A stretch of 64,000 bases of DNA from Linaria vulgaris (Eukaryota > Streptophyta > Magnoliopsida > Lamiales > Plantaginaceae), in contig OX415249.1 in NCBI GenBank assembly GCA_948329865.1, positions 65,015,580-65,079,579 on the forward strand, written 5' to 3'. Shown piece after piece: positions 10,098 through 21,354 of this stretch. The translations under genes were made by a program, and so were the position numbers. The notes beneath the pieces were generated by a model. The model worked only from the letters and a program-made list of their open reading frames with translations, ran no database searches and had not been told where the DNA came from. Position 1 is the stretch's first letter, and each line of letters begins with the position of its first letter.

Positions 10098-10340
10098 GAT
10101 CACGGTTGAAGGTTAGGTAAACCTAACTCGCCTACGTATCCCGTTGAGTGGGGAATCAGACCGGCATAGTTCCCCGTGTTTTAGTTACATGCCGACCCAC
10201 GAAGGGGCAAAATAAAAGATAACGGTCGAAGGCTAGGCAATCCTAACCCGCCTGCGTATGTCGTTCAGTGGGGAATCAGACCGGCGTAGTTCCCCCTGTT
10301 TTAGGTTTACAAACTAACCCACGATGGGGCGATGTTTCAA
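10098..10340. repeat. 120-bp tandem duplication carrying a conserved hairpin-like motif
   Basis: Two copies with 120-bp spacing. Each contains CCTACGTATCCC (or CCTGCGTATGTC), a loop, GGGGAATCAGACCGGC and ATAGTTCC / GTAGTTCC, at 10130-10175 and 10250-10295. The outer CTACG/CGTAG and inner CCC/GGG words can pair. Similar words occur in E3 (21355-21398), in the E3 LTR (26805-26852), in the E4 LTR (53439-53487) and inverted at 38483-38531. Confidence 0.75.
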
Positions 10341-10355
10341 TTGTTCAAGCATAAT

Positions 10356-10871
10356 CTAAAAGCCACTGAAATTTAAAATATTGTTCTGTTTGTTCCTCAT
10401 GGTGATAACTCCGTGCCCGGATTTATTCTTGGTGTGGGACTTGTATTTCTGGTAATAAGTAGAGACCACTGCCCTGATCTGGTTGAGTGTCGGTCGGCCA
10501 ATGATGGTGTGGTAGGGAAACATGATGTCGACTATTGTGTATTTTATCGGAGCCACCCGGGTGCGTGGGTTTCTCCCAAACACTGTGGGATATATAACTT
10601 GTCCGAGTGGAACTACCTCTGCTCCGCCGAATCCAGTCAATGGGGTGGATATCGGCTTTAGCCGGCCTGGGTCTATCATCATGTGCTCGTAGGCTTTTGA
10701 GAATATCAGGTTTGCGGAGCTTCCGCTATCCACCAAAACTTTATGCACCTGATATTCATCCACATTAATAGTAATAACCAAAGGGCAATCTAGTTTACCT
10801 GCAGTCAGGGCCAATGGACTAAGTTGCTCCAAGTCTCTCCTGGTGAATGAGATCTTCTTCTCCAAGTACAC
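10356..10871 (-). CDS. E1 aspartic protease domain
   Basis: An open frame of 171 codons. It contains VLVDSGSSANLIFSKAYEHM, the retropepsin active site (DSG) with flanking residues, then LTGFGGAEVVPLGQVIYPTVFG and YHTIIGRPTLNQIRAVVSTY, the C-terminal protease landmarks (IIGRP). It follows gag in the same direction. In a full element reverse transcriptase would come next, but here the frame ends with NILNFSGF and a non-coding hairpin-motif region follows. The domain looks intact. Confidence 0.88.
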   Translation of the reverse strand: MYLEKKISFTRRDLEQLSPLALTAGKLDCPLVITINVDEYQVHKVLVDSGSSANLIFSKAYEHMMIDPGRLKPISTPLTGFGGAEVVPLGQVIYPTVFGRNPRTRVAPIKYTIVDIMFPYHTIIGRPTLNQIRAVVSTYYQKYKSHTKNKSGHGVITMRNKQNNILNFSGF

Positions 10872-10913
10872 TTCCGGTATGATTGCATTTGTGTACCCAA
10901 TGTAGGCTCCACC

Positions 10914-12780
10914 CTAACCTCTTCGTGTTATAGTTTCTCGGCCGCGAGCAGTGTCGGCTCCCAAGGCTCCTCCATTGATCATGTTTATGACACCTCTGAT
11001 CGGGGCATTCACTATGGTTTTACCACGCTCTTTGGGTGCCTCGATCATCTTCTGCTTTCCTCTCCTGGGTGAGTAATCTCTTCTAGGGGATAATGAATTG
11101 TCTGTCCCCCTAGCATCTTCCTTGGCGTTTCTGACAAACTCAACCAACTTTCCTTCTTTCATCAATCTTTCAATTTCATTCCTCAGGTGCGTACAGTCCT
11201 CGGTCCTGTGTCTGGGCTGTCGGTGGTACGCGCAGTATTTGTCTGACGACTTCATCCCGGGAGTCTCATTCAATGGTCTGGGTTCTGTCAACCATCTGTT
11301 CCTCTTTTCCACAACCATCACTTCCATAATGCTTCTATTCAACGGTGTATACATCCTTGGGGACCTTTCTGTGTTGCGATCTCTGTCCGCATTCCTGTTG
11401 GGAAAAGAACCTTGACGCGTGGCCATCATCTTGTCCTCGTAAACCATTTGGCTCGCGAGCATGTTGATCTATGCTATGGTGGGTTCAGTCAATTTGATTA
11501 GCTCGTCGACGAACCTGCGGTGGGTCGTACCCTTGAACAGCATCATCATAACCTGCCCCCCATGTGGCTCATCCACTTTCAACAATTCGTCATTGAACCT
11601 ATTCATATATTCCCGGAGGTTCTACCTTTCGCTCTGCTGCACCGCGCCGAGGTGCAACATGTTGGTCTTCATTCTCTCTTTGGCTAGAGAACTGGTTCTC
11701 AAACTTTTCCCTTAGTTGCTCATAGTCCGTTATGGATCTGACCTACAGCCTAGTCAACCAATCCAATACAACGCCCGTTAAAGTGGTGGATAGGATCTTT
11801 GCCTTTATGTTTTTTTAGTAGTTGTGCAGATTCAAAATGCTATCGACCTGATGGAGATGATCTGTAGGATCACTTCTTCCGTCGTATGGCTTGATCACTG
11901 GGATCTTGTCCCCTCTTTGCAATACCTCAGCCTCAATCTCATCCAAAAACGGGGTCCTGTTGTGACCCTTCCAATGGCTCTGAGTCACCTTTCTCGTCAA
12001 CTCCGCCCTCTCGCGGTCTAGTTGCTCCATCCTCCTCGATATTACCTGTAGTACTTCTGCATCTTCATTCTTTGAATATGCAACCTCCGTGCGGTCGCGA
12101 CCGCGTTCCATTCTCCTGATTACTTCCGCTCTCTCGCGGTCAAGTTGTTCCATCCTTCTTGCTATCTATCGATCCAGGGTTCTAGGATCCCGTTTCTCCA
12201 ACCTGTCGTAAGCAGCGGGCGATATCTCTCTGAAGGAGTCTCCAGTATCCTCCCGTTCATCATATCCTTGCTTTGCCCTTCTCTCGCCCGCTCTGGATTC
12301 ATGGGACCTTGCTCGAACGTCCCTTGTCCTTTGTTCCGCCAGTCGTGGAAGCAAAGTCTCCAGTGTAGCATCAAGCGCCGCTTTTACAGAAGCGTTGATT
12401 TGTGCTAGCATCTCCGGGGTTATGGCGGCAGGGGGAACGACGCTCTGTCCTGCAGCCATCGTCTCCTCTAAGCCGGGAAGATCCGCGTTTGGCACCTCGG
12501 TCATTGGGACATCCGCCGCCGGGTTTTCAGTGGTCGGGCCCTCAGTAGCAGGTTCCACCGTATTTGGTGCGGCAGTGGTTGGGCCCTTATTCGTGGCTCG
12601 CGATGGCCTCCCGGGCCCGTGCCTACGTCGCGGTTCATTATGTGCTGGATGAAGCTCCATCTCAGCTTGGTTCATTGTCTGTTCTTGGTCAGTCGACTGT
12701 TGAGGGAGTGGTGTGTCCTCAATTCTCGCGTTTCTAGTCACCACTCTGTTAAATTCGGATTGGGTCCTCCTTCCTTGCAT
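10914..12780 (-). pseudogene. E1 gag polyprotein, interrupted
   Basis: It starts at the ATG at 12780 (MQGRRTQSEFN). The N-terminal 204 codons are a Pro/Thr/Ala-rich, low-complexity region ending in an acidic/basic helix, then a stop. The frame at 12153-11815 continues with two MEQLDRERAE repeats and the gag core KGHNRTPFLDEIEAE..PYDGRSDPTDHL. The frame at 11462-10914 carries PGMKSSDKYCAYHRQPRHRTEDCTHLRNEIE, a CX2-3H..H..C-type knuckle typical of Tat gag, then RRDYSPRRG. The stretch 11815-11462 has stops and a frameshift. Capsid and nucleocapsid parts are recognisable but the gene is broken. Confidence 0.85.
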
Positions 12781-12807
12781 CTTGACGTTCTCGTCCAGGA
12801 ACTGTTG

Positions 12808-12826
12808 TTCCCACAGACGGCGCTAC
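12808..12826 (-). other. Primer-binding site of E1
   Basis: Directly inside the 5' LTR the minus strand reads GTAGCGCCGTCTGTGGGAAC, the GGCGCCGTCTGTGGGA-type site common in plant Tat-like Gypsy elements, with one change near its start. Confidence 0.8.
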
Positions 12827-13351
12827 TAGTTTGACAATAGATGGTTTATATAAGTATGGGTCGGTTACAATGGAGTACAAGGGAAATACAATGAATCTAT
12901 CTTAACAAACTAGGCCTAATCTAGGTGTCTCGATTAGGCTTGGTCCGGAACACCTCGAACTAACGCCTTGATACTTGGACGGCAGGGGTATATCGCTAAT
13001 TAGGTCGGATGTATATCGGTAATCATCTTCGATGTGCTATCGGGGACCACTCTCGATATGATATCGGTAGTGCGGGGGTATGACGTGTCAGTGGAGTACG
13101 TGGGTTATTTCGATATCGAATACGATATGGAGAGTGAGATCGGTGATCTCCTTCGATGTGATGCGTGGTAGCTGCGAGATGATAATTACTTACTTTGGAT
13201 TCCAGGCATCGCGTATTTATAGACCTCGGGATCCGGGGACCACAGTATCATATCGGTGATTATCACCGATATGATGTCGAAAGTGGCCCCCGATATAGTT
13301 AAATATGGGTCTGGTTTGGGCGAGGCCCAATATGCGGGAAATGCCATATCA
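12827..13351 (-). repeat. 5' LTR of E1
   Basis: It matches 5834-6359 with scattered substitutions. The first two bases on the plus strand are TA instead of TG, a point change at the inner end. The right end CCATATCA is followed by the target duplication AGTAT. Confidence 0.93.
13214..13222 (-). promoter_or_regulatory. TATA box of E1 5' LTR
   Basis: CTATAAATA on the minus strand, conserved at the same place in the 3' LTR (6221-6229). It sits about 390 bases upstream of gag's leader and in the same GGGGTATTTATAG-type context seen in the LTRs of E2 and E3. Confidence 0.7.
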
Positions 13352-13356
13352 AGTAT

Positions 13357-13869
13357 AGATAACTGCAAGATTACAATTATTTAAAAAATCTAAAATCAAC
13401 CTAATATAATTTAAGTGTTTTTCAAGTGTACAAATCACGTAATACGTTTTTGAAAGCTAAAAATGTATAATAACTTGTGGTGGATAGTTTTAGTAAATAT
13501 AAATACATTTCTTTATAGCTTTTCGTACTTCTTTTTTTCTTTTTAAATACCCTCAAGCTATGAGTTGAACATACATGTATAATTGTAACTTAAATTATAA
13601 GACCTTTTTTTTCTTTTGCTTTTTTTAAAGAAAAGTTTTGCTAACACCACTATAGTATGATTCTAAAGAGTCTTCACTTTTAAACACTAAAAAACTGACA
13701 ATATATATTTTTTATGTTAAATTATGTCAATACGCGCCAGCAGTTTTTTTAGCATTGAAACAGAAATGTACGACCCTATATGATTAAAAAATATTAACTT
13801 GTTTTTATCCATTTAACTGTTAGACTCGGATCCACTTTTTCCACAGAGAAAGTACATTGTTTTGATAGT
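13357..13869. other. No recognisable gene or element
   Basis: AT-rich flank to the right of E1, continuous with the DNA left of 5829 before E1 inserted. No domain-bearing frames. Confidence 0.5.
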
Positions 13870-14012
13870 AAAATTGGTATCACATATATGAATTTGTCTG
13901 ATGTACCACCTCATGCACAAATGGGGCTCACCTCTATGTGAGTGTGGTGGTTGTGCATCAGGTGGTAAATGAGAAGTTCTCCGCATATATGATCTTTTTT
14001 AGTGACACACAT
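13870..14012. mobile_element. Small foldback, possible MITE
   Basis: TACCACCTCATGCACAA at 13903-13919 is matched, inverted, by TTGTGCATCAGGTGGTA at 13951-13967. Weaker pairing continues outward (ATCACATATATG against CATATATGATC). No target duplication was identified. Confidence 0.35.
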
Positions 14013-14099
14013 CAAGTTGCAGAGTTGGTTTTAGAACTATTGTTTTTGGTTGTTTAATTGTATGAGTTTTACTAATTTGTTTTGATATATAAGATTTAG

Positions 14100-14582
14100 C
14101 TCCTCTCTAACATGCGTCAATGCAGCCTCTTCGTGCATAGTGGTACACGCGGCCAAGAAAGAGTGACGATGATTACAAGACAGCCCTCGAAGAATCTATT
14201 TTATTTTAGAAGATGAGCTAGAGGCACGTGCGCCCCTATACAGATTCAAACACGCCCTCCTAACACTTGCCACATGTCAAAACCATCCACAACCACGATG
14301 GATAAACATGCACCAAGAAGACAGAGGGGCCCACCCTTGCGGTTAGCTGGCCCTCATTCGACAAATCAAGAGAATGAGCACTAGCTCCCCTCACCCTATA
14401 AACAAATCCCCATGAACTCGAAAAAGAGGAGAAGGAAAAAAATCCTCGTAATTCCTAGATAAATACGACTTGCCTATTTTATCTATCATGCCATTTCCAT
14501 TCCTAGGCTCAGGAGAGGTGTTTCTACCCTTGTAAAAACCCTCTTTTTCTGTACGATCAAGCATATAGGAGAATGAGTATCA
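14100..14582 (+). repeat. LTR end of a plus-strand Gypsy element (fragment)
   Basis: The segment has a promoter-like CCTATAAACAAATCCCC near 14396-14411 and ends GAGTATCA at 14582, a few bases before a primer-binding site. The left boundary is not visible. The rest of the element is missing: about 100 bases beyond the site the sequence changes to the E3 LTR fragment. Confidence 0.45.
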
Positions 14583-14586
14583 TTAA

Positions 14587-14605
14587 TTGGCGTCGACTGT
14601 CGAAC
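14587..14605 (+). other. Primer-binding site of the plus-strand Gypsy fragment
   Basis: TTGGCGTCGACTGTCGAAC resembles the TGGCGCCGTCTGTGGGAA-type site of Tat-like elements with several changes. Its position 4 bases after an LTR-like end supports the call. Confidence 0.5.
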
Positions 14606-14689
14606 GCTTTTAACTCCCTAAGTAAAAGCCCCTTGGAATGAAGGAAGCATATGACACGAAAGCAAGAAGCACCATATCTAATGAGTGTC

Positions 14690-15045
14690 AACACCGGTTT
14701 GGACCCCAGTGTGGCCCTAGGATTGTTGTATCACGTGGCACGTCACATTTGATTGACGTGACATGTGGCATGTAGGGGTTGACCGAGGTGCTACGTCGAT
14801 TTGACCGACATGCCACATCGGAACCGTCATGGCAAAATTGACTATCGTGCCACGTTTGATTGATGTTGCACGGATTGACCGACGTGGCATGGGTTTTGGT
14901 CAACGGTATTGTCTTGAGGATTGCGTTCGTTTGGCATCTCGAGTAGTCTATTCAGATTGGGAGGAAATTGCCTTCTGGTCCCTTTACTCCGAGTTATTTC
15001 TAAGATGTTCATGTATTCTGAAAGTGTCGTAATAATGACATACCA
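14690..15045 (-). repeat. LTR fragment, left side of E3
   Basis: It shares CATCTCGAGT.GTCTATTC, GATTGGGAGGAAATT, GGTCCCTTTACTC.GAGTTAT and GTGTCGTAAT.ATG with 27740-27840 and ends TACCA at 15045. Its middle holds many copies of words such as GACGTGGCATG and CGTCGATTTGACCGACATG, absent from the right LTR but present in the antisense-gene leader (15570-15770). Confidence 0.7.
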
Positions 15046-15990
15046 TAAGTCTTCCAGTTTGAGATGGGCTTGACTTGTTGAGGATATTTCACACTAGAAA
15101 GAAAAGACTAGGCATAATTATAATGCACATTTATCGGTATTTTTCAGAAATAAGCAATTTGGCCTTTCTTGGTAACTAGCAAGAATATTTGGTTTTAGCC
15201 AATTTTACAATTTTAAAAAATGTTTGGGGCCGGCCCAAAAGTAAATATTTCTTCAAAAAATATTTTTGGGTCATTTAATGTCAACCTATTTATTGTTTAA
15301 TGGTTATACCTCTATCACATGGGCTAGGAAGCTCATTTTAAATCATTGGCTCTTTAGCCCCATTAGGGCTACCCTTTAAAAGCTATAGTCCTCCATCTTG
15401 CCTCTTCTTCTCACTTTGTAGAGAGAGAAAGTTATAGAGAGGAAGGAGCTTAAGGTGGAAAGAAAGGTGAATTTCAAGAGACAATTTTGTCTCCAAATTA
15501 AAAAGGTAAGGAAGTCGATCTTATTCGCGTCACATCTTTTCAAGTTTTAACGTTTTTTAAGGGAAATGGAGTTTGTGCCATAAGGCACGTCGCGCGAAAC
15601 AACATGGCCACGTCGCACGTCGTTTTGATCGACATGGTACACGTCAATCGTGTTGTCGTGTCCACGTTGGTTGCAACCAACATGGTTACATCACCATGTT
15701 GACGTGGTGACATTACTACGGCCAACGTGGCATGGCTTTTGTGACTCGTCACCTCGATTCAAGTGACTTTACGTGATGTTATATGGGTTTTTCGAATATC
15801 TCGAATTTACCTCACTTTTTTGAATTGCATGAACTTGTTGTCGCGTTTGTATAATTCTTGAATTCCTTAATTATGTAGTTTTTTGTGGGCGTTACCTTGT
15901 AATTGACTATGTATACAGTTTTGAACTGCATGCGATAGGCAGAATCGGGTTTCCATGTCACTATTGTCAGTATTATTCCCCGAGGCCTAG
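15046..15990 (+). other. Leader region upstream of the E3 antisense gene
   Basis: It contains a TATA-like CTTTAAAAGC at 15374-15383, a pyrimidine-rich then GAGA-rich 5'UTR-like stretch (15390-15470), a possible intron donor AGGTAAGG at 15505, and at 15570-15770 a cluster of CACGTCG / GACGTGG / GGCACGTC words. One 26-base stretch (15616-15641) differs from LTR bases 14792-14817 at only about five positions. No protein-coding frame was recognised before 15996. Confidence 0.5.
15374..15383 (+). promoter_or_regulatory. Candidate TATA-like box of the E3 antisense gene
   Basis: CTTTAAAAGC followed about 35 bases later by a CT-rich stretch and an AGAGAGAGA 5'UTR. Weaker than the boxes in E1 and E2, but in the same relative position. 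Confidence 0.35.
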
Positions 15991-15995
15991 ATACC

Positions 15996-18896
15996 ATGAA
16001 GAGAGACGTTACCATTCACCACGTAGTGATTATGAGGTTACTCTTTGTTTTAGACACTGGAATGGCGATGTTGTCCATGATGTTGTGGTGCATGTTGAGC
16101 CCAGTAGGGATAGTGATGATTGGGATGAGGTATACGACGGGGAAGGTGAAAGAACTCCGTGTATATTTTAACATACCGATCGGGTATGAGGTGATCATCC
16201 ATGGGCGTAGTGATAGGATGCATATCCCCCTAAGGGGGTGCATTACCATTTTTGCCTCTTATTTGGCTACAGGGCTTAGATTCCCCATATTTGTCGAGGT
16301 TCGGTATGTTATAGTAAAGATCGGCTGAAATATAACTCAGTTTACACCTAACGGATATACAGCCATTATGGGTTTTATGGTGGCTATGAAAGCCAATGGG
16401 TTTCAATTCAATTTGATGACTTTTGGTATCAACTCCGTATGAATTTTAACCAAAAGGGTGGCGCCAAATCATGCTTATATTATTTGTCAATTATGACGCA
16501 CTGTGTATACCTTGAAGGTGCCAAAGACAGTCTTGGTAAAAATTGGAAAAAATAGTTCCTCTATATTAGAGAGAGTACTCGCAAAAAGTTTGATTGCTAT
16601 TTTCGGGATGGGACCAACATTGATGTTTGGGCCGAGAGGCCTAGTCATGGGAATGGTAGAAAGGGGAAGTTAGCGGCTCTTTAGGCCAAACCTTGTTTTA
16701 TCCGACCACTAGTTTATCTGAGGTACTAAGAGCTAGTTGTGTATCGTCTGTCGAGTACACAAGGACTAATATTTTTGGTATAACTTTTATTTTTGCATCT
16801 ATATGTTCTATAGTTACCAAAGCAACTTTACGTGATTTGTATTTAACATTTTGGTAATGTTTTCTCATTATGTCTCTTTTGTCTTTTGCAGCTGACATGG
16901 TGAGAGACAGATCAGTGGAGATGCGCAGGGTTGTTGCACGGAGTAGATTAGTTGCTGGCTATGCGCGTACTCGTGGTAGAGGTAGAGGGAATTGTGGAGG
17001 CCGTGGTGCCTTTGTTACCTCTGATGAGAAGATGGGGGATATTCCCATTGATTGTAGAGTTTCTCTTATTGTCGAGCGGGGTTCTAGTGGTAGTTCACCT
17101 ACAAAGGATGTGGTTGAGGATAGGGTTCCTCATGTTGTTGCAGACCCACCCGCAATGGTTATTGTTGATGATGAGGCTCTTGAGCTGGGAGAAATAGAGG
17201 CATTGCTACCTGCACCTGAGGTTGGGTCAGGTAGTGGAGCCGATGCATCTCATGTGGCCCGTCGTGATATAGAGTTGTACCCCCTTTGGTATAGACTTGA
17301 AGTGTTGGTTGAATGGGTTGTAGAGGATGCACGCGCCAAATTTGCAAGTTTAGATCCAAATGGGATTCCACCCAAGGTTCCCAAGAGGAGGAAGAGAGAT
17401 CCTTATCAATGTCATACCACTTACAACCAAGCTGAGCTTTCCTGCAGTCCAAGTAATAGGGTGTTCTTGAGTAATGTTGTAAGCTTTGATGCATAACTTC
17501 TATCAAAGCAGGAAGTGGTAACGCGAGATTGAGACGTTCACTAAGCCATTCAGCCGTAGTGGTGAGTGCATTATATCTATTTTTTAGGAGCTTGTAGACA
17601 TTGTTTCCATACTGTGTGCTTGTTTTAAATTCTTTTTTGAGCAAAAGACCCTAAGTCAGCGCATACTTTTGAACAATATCAATGCGTTGGGGCTCAAGAA
17701 ATTGAGTCACGAAAAGTGACTATAAGATCAAAGGATTTGTGTCGCTAATCTTCAAGCCATCAGCCATGATCGAAATGGGGTAAGTTCAACTAAAGTAAAC
17801 TACCTAAATGAGATTTTAGTGAATCGCCAGAAGCTGAAGAAAAGTCTTGATGAGACCTTGGAGCATTTTGGAGGTTCCAAGAATCACCTATCCAAGATTC
17901 GGTCGACCAATGAGACCATTGGGAGATCTATTGGGGACCGCGACACTACCATTAAGAGGTTAGAAGATGAGGTAAAGGCGACCCAGAAGGCTCAAGCCAA
18001 AGCTTTCAAGCTAGGACAATCTACGATAATATTTTCCCTTTATGAGAATTCCGAATAGACTGGTTGTCAATACCGTTGTTATCTTTCATGAAGATAATTA
18101 TCTATTTTTGGCTTTTATTTAATAACAACCTATGGATGATGACGTAAGGTCGAAATGGTTAGTGAGTTCATAGTGTCTGATACCTGGAAGTATATTGCTT
18201 GTGCTCGTGACGTTATTGGTAATCGAAAACGATATAAGGATTGTGTGAGTGATGTTGTCTATTATGAGGAGATGGGCCCAAATTTTGATCCTGCCATATA
18301 CTTCTTTGGGTGTAGATTGTTGGATGAGGACTATGCGGCACTTGATCCTTAAGAGGAGGCCAATGATGATCCTATCATAGAGAATGCATATTCTTTTAGA
18401 AGTCTAAGGAGTCTTCATAGCCTTTGGCTTCATGATATTGATCCACTCGCACAAGACGAGGTGGTTGAAGATGCGGCAGTGGAAGAGGTTTTGCCTGCAG
18501 ATGTTGAGGATGTAGAGGTTCTACTTGATGCTGATGTCACCTCTGCATTGCTTTTGAGCTTACAAAGTGCACATAGATCTCCATGACCCATATTGGGGTG
18601 CTTGTTGTGGCATATGGTACTCTAAAGGTATTGTTTGCACGACTAAATCGTTCTACCTCAAATGCACATAACATGCTTGTATACATTTCATATGATTCAA
18701 ATACTGCGGGACTGAGCTCATGTGAGCTGCAGATTTCCAATGTGTTGGTTGCAGATGGTGCACGTGCCACATATAAATTCAATGGCATATTGGACACTCC
18801 AACATCTCTGAAGGAGGCGAACATGATGTTTGGAGCAACAGGCACATGGACCAGTTCTAATGTAGCTGATGATGTCGTGACTGAGCCTGCCATTTA
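15996..18896 (+). pseudogene. Antisense gene of E3: 'putative gypsy type transposon' domain plus coiled coil
   Basis: The first part (about 16140-16675, across frame breaks) reads RVYFNIPIGYEVIIHGRSD, then CITIFASYLATGLRFPI, QLRMNFNQKGGAKSCLYY and NWKK, with an aromatic-rich end. This is the order of the plant domain called putative gypsy type transposon (Transposase_28-like). A candidate intron (16723-16891, GTACTA..TTTTGCAG) leads to an Arg/Gly-rich then acidic region (MVRDRSVEMRRVVARSRLVAG from 16897). A coiled coil follows at 17820-18055 (LKKSLDETLEHFGGSKNHL and RLEDEVKATQKAQAKAF). The tail (18155-18352, FIVSDTWKYIACARDVIGNR) resembles the E2 and E4 antisense-gene tails. Stops and shifts occur throughout. 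Confidence 0.7.
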
Positions 18897-19465
18897 AGCA
18901 TTTGCTCTAGTTCCCTCATTCAGTAATGTTGGCTTAGTTTTGGCATTTGTGCCATTTTATCTGTACTTTTCTTGTTTCAGTACTTTCCGAGTGGTAGGTG
19001 TTGGTTACGTTTGATATTTTCTGCCAATGTATGTCGTTATGTTTTGTTTGCCAATACCATCGTGCTTTTTGTAGTTGTCATTGGTGGCAATATGATTTGA
19101 TACTTACTGTGTTAGGCCCAGATTAACTTGTTGATGGATGTTATGCGCGTAGCATGTTTTTCCATGTCAGTCTTATTTGTTGGATAAGTGTTACTTGTGT
19201 TTATGCTTTGCTAATCCTTGAATGTTTTGATGTCGATATATCATTGATGATAAAGTGACTTTTTGCTTTTATCAATCCTTTGTTATTAAAGCACATGTTA
19301 CCATGTTGTCCGTACTTCAATCTCGGCAACATGTCATTGTGTTAGCATCTTTGGCCACAACGTAAACGCATAGTGGTTCATCATTATAATTAATGAGTCG
19401 TACTTGATCAGTTTGTGTACCTTTTGAATAGCTTAGGGGTTAGGAAGCCTTTTATGAGATGCCTC
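18897..19465. other. Non-coding spacer in E3
   Basis: T-rich sequence after the antisense gene and before the first tandem array. No domain or repeat was recognised. Confidence 0.5.
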
Positions 19466-19469
19466 GTTA

Positions 19470-19910
19470 AGAGCATGAAATAGATGAGTACTGAACTCAA
19501 TCTAGAATCAACACCATGTTGGCGTGTTAGGCATGTGAGCCATAATTCACGACATATTTCTAGAATTTGTGCATTAGATGAGAATTGTGCTCGATCTAGT
19601 TTATGACACCTTGTAGGTGTGTTAGGCATGTAAGCCGTAATGCACGACATTCTTTTGGGATGTATGATTTAGATGAGAACTATGCTCTATCTTGTATATG
19701 ACACCTTGTAGGTGTGTTAGGCATGTGCGCCATGAAGGAATGTCATGCTTTAGATGAGAACTATGCTCGATCTAGTTTATGACACCAAGTTAGAGTGTAT
19801 ACATGTGACCCGTAATGCACGATATTCTTTTGGAATGTTTTGCTTTAGATGAGAAATGTGCTTGATCTAGTTTGTGACACCAAGTTGGTGTGTATTGTGA
19901 GATATTAATC
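19470..19910. repeat. Tandem array 1 of E3, about 95-bp unit, five copies
   Basis: TAGATGAGAA.T.TGCTCGATCTAG recurs at 19481, 19575, 19670, 19751 and 19846. The spacing is 94-95 bp except for one shortened copy of about 81. Copies share GACACC...GGTGTGT and GGCATGTGAGCC. Divergence between copies is moderate. Confidence 0.85.
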
Positions 19911-20352
19911 TCTTTAAGGCATAGAGAATGTATGTAGCTCGTGGTGTGTCATTTATGGAGTTGTGTGGGTCTTCATGAGTTGTTTGCATTTACTCCTTAG
20001 CTCTTTCCATTCGTAAGCAATTCTCTTAGGTTTTACGCAACTTGTGCTACCTAATGGGAGCATGCGTAGGTTAAAATAGAGAAGAATATATTTTAGCACA
20101 TAATTGTTACACCTAAATCCCGCTTTGTCGCAAGTGCACGAACAATACTAAAACAAGTAAATATCCTATCATAAGTATTCAAACGCATACGTAAGGAGAT
20201 ACTTAAATCACGCTAATGAAACGCTTATGACTACCCCTCAATTTTTAGCGTGGCTTTACGTAATCTCGAGTGTAACATATTTCAAGGATGTTACATACTC
20301 AGATGAAACCATGGCTTTTGTTGATCTGTTATGCTTTTACGCATCTAAAGGC

Positions 20353-20490
20353 AACCAAGTCTTGCATGGCTTTACGCCTTAAAGGCAGCCAAGTCTTGCA
20401 TGGCTTTACGCCTTAAAAGAAACCAAGTCTTGCATGGCTGTATGCATCTAAGGCAACCAAATCTTGTGTTGTTGAAGTGTTCCCATCCAA
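20353..20490. repeat. Tandem array 2 of E3, 34-bp unit, four copies
   Basis: AACCAAGTCTTGCATGGC and close variants start at 20353, 20387, 20421 and 20455, exactly 34 bp apart, joined by TTTACGCCTTAAA or TGTATGCATCTAAG. Confidence 0.85.
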
Positions 20491-20689
20491 TGAACCCACA
20501 TCCCTGTATGACATGTCACCAACGAGAAACATTGCTAGGTTATTATCCCGAACATCAACAAGTTTTACTACAAAGGTTTTTACACCAATGCGTAGTATAT
20601 GTGCAAATTGCAACAAAAGCTTTCACTTTTGCTCAGTATATTGCATTTTGTTTTTTATTCAAAATAAGAAGTCTTAGTGGTAGGACGGT

Positions 20690-21205
20690 AGCCCAGGTAT
20701 AGGGTGCTACTCATTCCTTTTTTCCTTATAAAACGACAAGGGAGTTTTCATCAAGTTGAGTGTGGAGGTTACCTGGCTATAGGGTGATATCTTTCTTTTA
20801 CCTTGAAAAATGGCTTGGGCGTTTGCATCAAGTTAAATGTGGAGGTGACCCAACTACGGGCTGCTACTCCTCATTTTTCCCTCAAACAATGACTTGGGCA
20901 TTTGCATCATGTTGAATAGGGATGTGACCCGACTACGGGGCGCTACTCCTTCTAATTTTCCTTGAAAAATGGCGAGGTCGTTAATATCAAGTTGAATGTG
21001 AAGGTGACCCGGCTACCAGGTGTTACTCCTTACTCTTTTTCATGAAAAACGGCGAGGGCGTTTGCAACAAGTTGAATGTGGAGGTGACCCGAATATGGGG
21101 TGCTACCCCTTATTTTTTCCTTGAAAACTGCTTCGACGTTTGCATCAAGTTGAATGTAGAGGTGACCTAGCTACAGGATGCTACTCTATTTTTCCTTGAA
21201 AAATA
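20690..21205. repeat. Tandem array 3 of E3, about 79-bp unit, six to seven copies
   Basis: GTGGAGGTGACCCG.CTA and variants start near 20762, 20839, 20920, 20999, 21079 and 21157 (spacing 77-81). Each is followed by GGGTGCTACTCC and a CCTTGAAAAATGGC..GGGCGTTTGCATCAAG segment. A unit of similar layout but unrelated sequence exists in E1. Confidence 0.85.
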
Positions 21206-21354
21206 GAATTCAGGCTTATGGGCCGCGTTGTGCTACTTCTTCTGATCTTCAAGGAAAAACAAGTGAAGCGTGTGCACGAAACTTGTTCATAGCAAAGACA
21301 AACATTAAATAATTTTTATTTATTTTTGGACTGCATTTGGCTTTTGATAAAGTT

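Larger units (their letters stand above)
5834..13351 (-). mobile_element. Ty3/Gypsy Tat-like element E1, gag and protease only, 7.5 kb
   Basis: Two LTRs (526 and 525 bp) enclose the element, with a perfect 5-bp target duplication AGTAT at 5829-5833 and 13352-13356. It reads on the minus strand: 5' LTR 12827-13351, primer-binding site, gag, protease, a duplicated hairpin motif, an 88-bp tandem array, then a gene on the opposite strand (6911-8637) and the 3' LTR. Reverse transcriptase, RNase H and integrase are absent, so it can only have moved with help from a relative. LTRs differ by roughly 5 percent by eye. Antisense gene and array placement match Tat/Ogre/Retand-type elements. Confidence 0.93.

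Noticed and set aside
10413..12834. Plus-strand frames opposite E1 gag and protease
   Set aside because: Mirror frames of recognisable minus-strand gag and protease.
15540..16249. Minus-strand frames in the E3 leader
   Set aside because: They fall in the motif-rich leader and opposite the antisense-gene domain; nothing recognisable.
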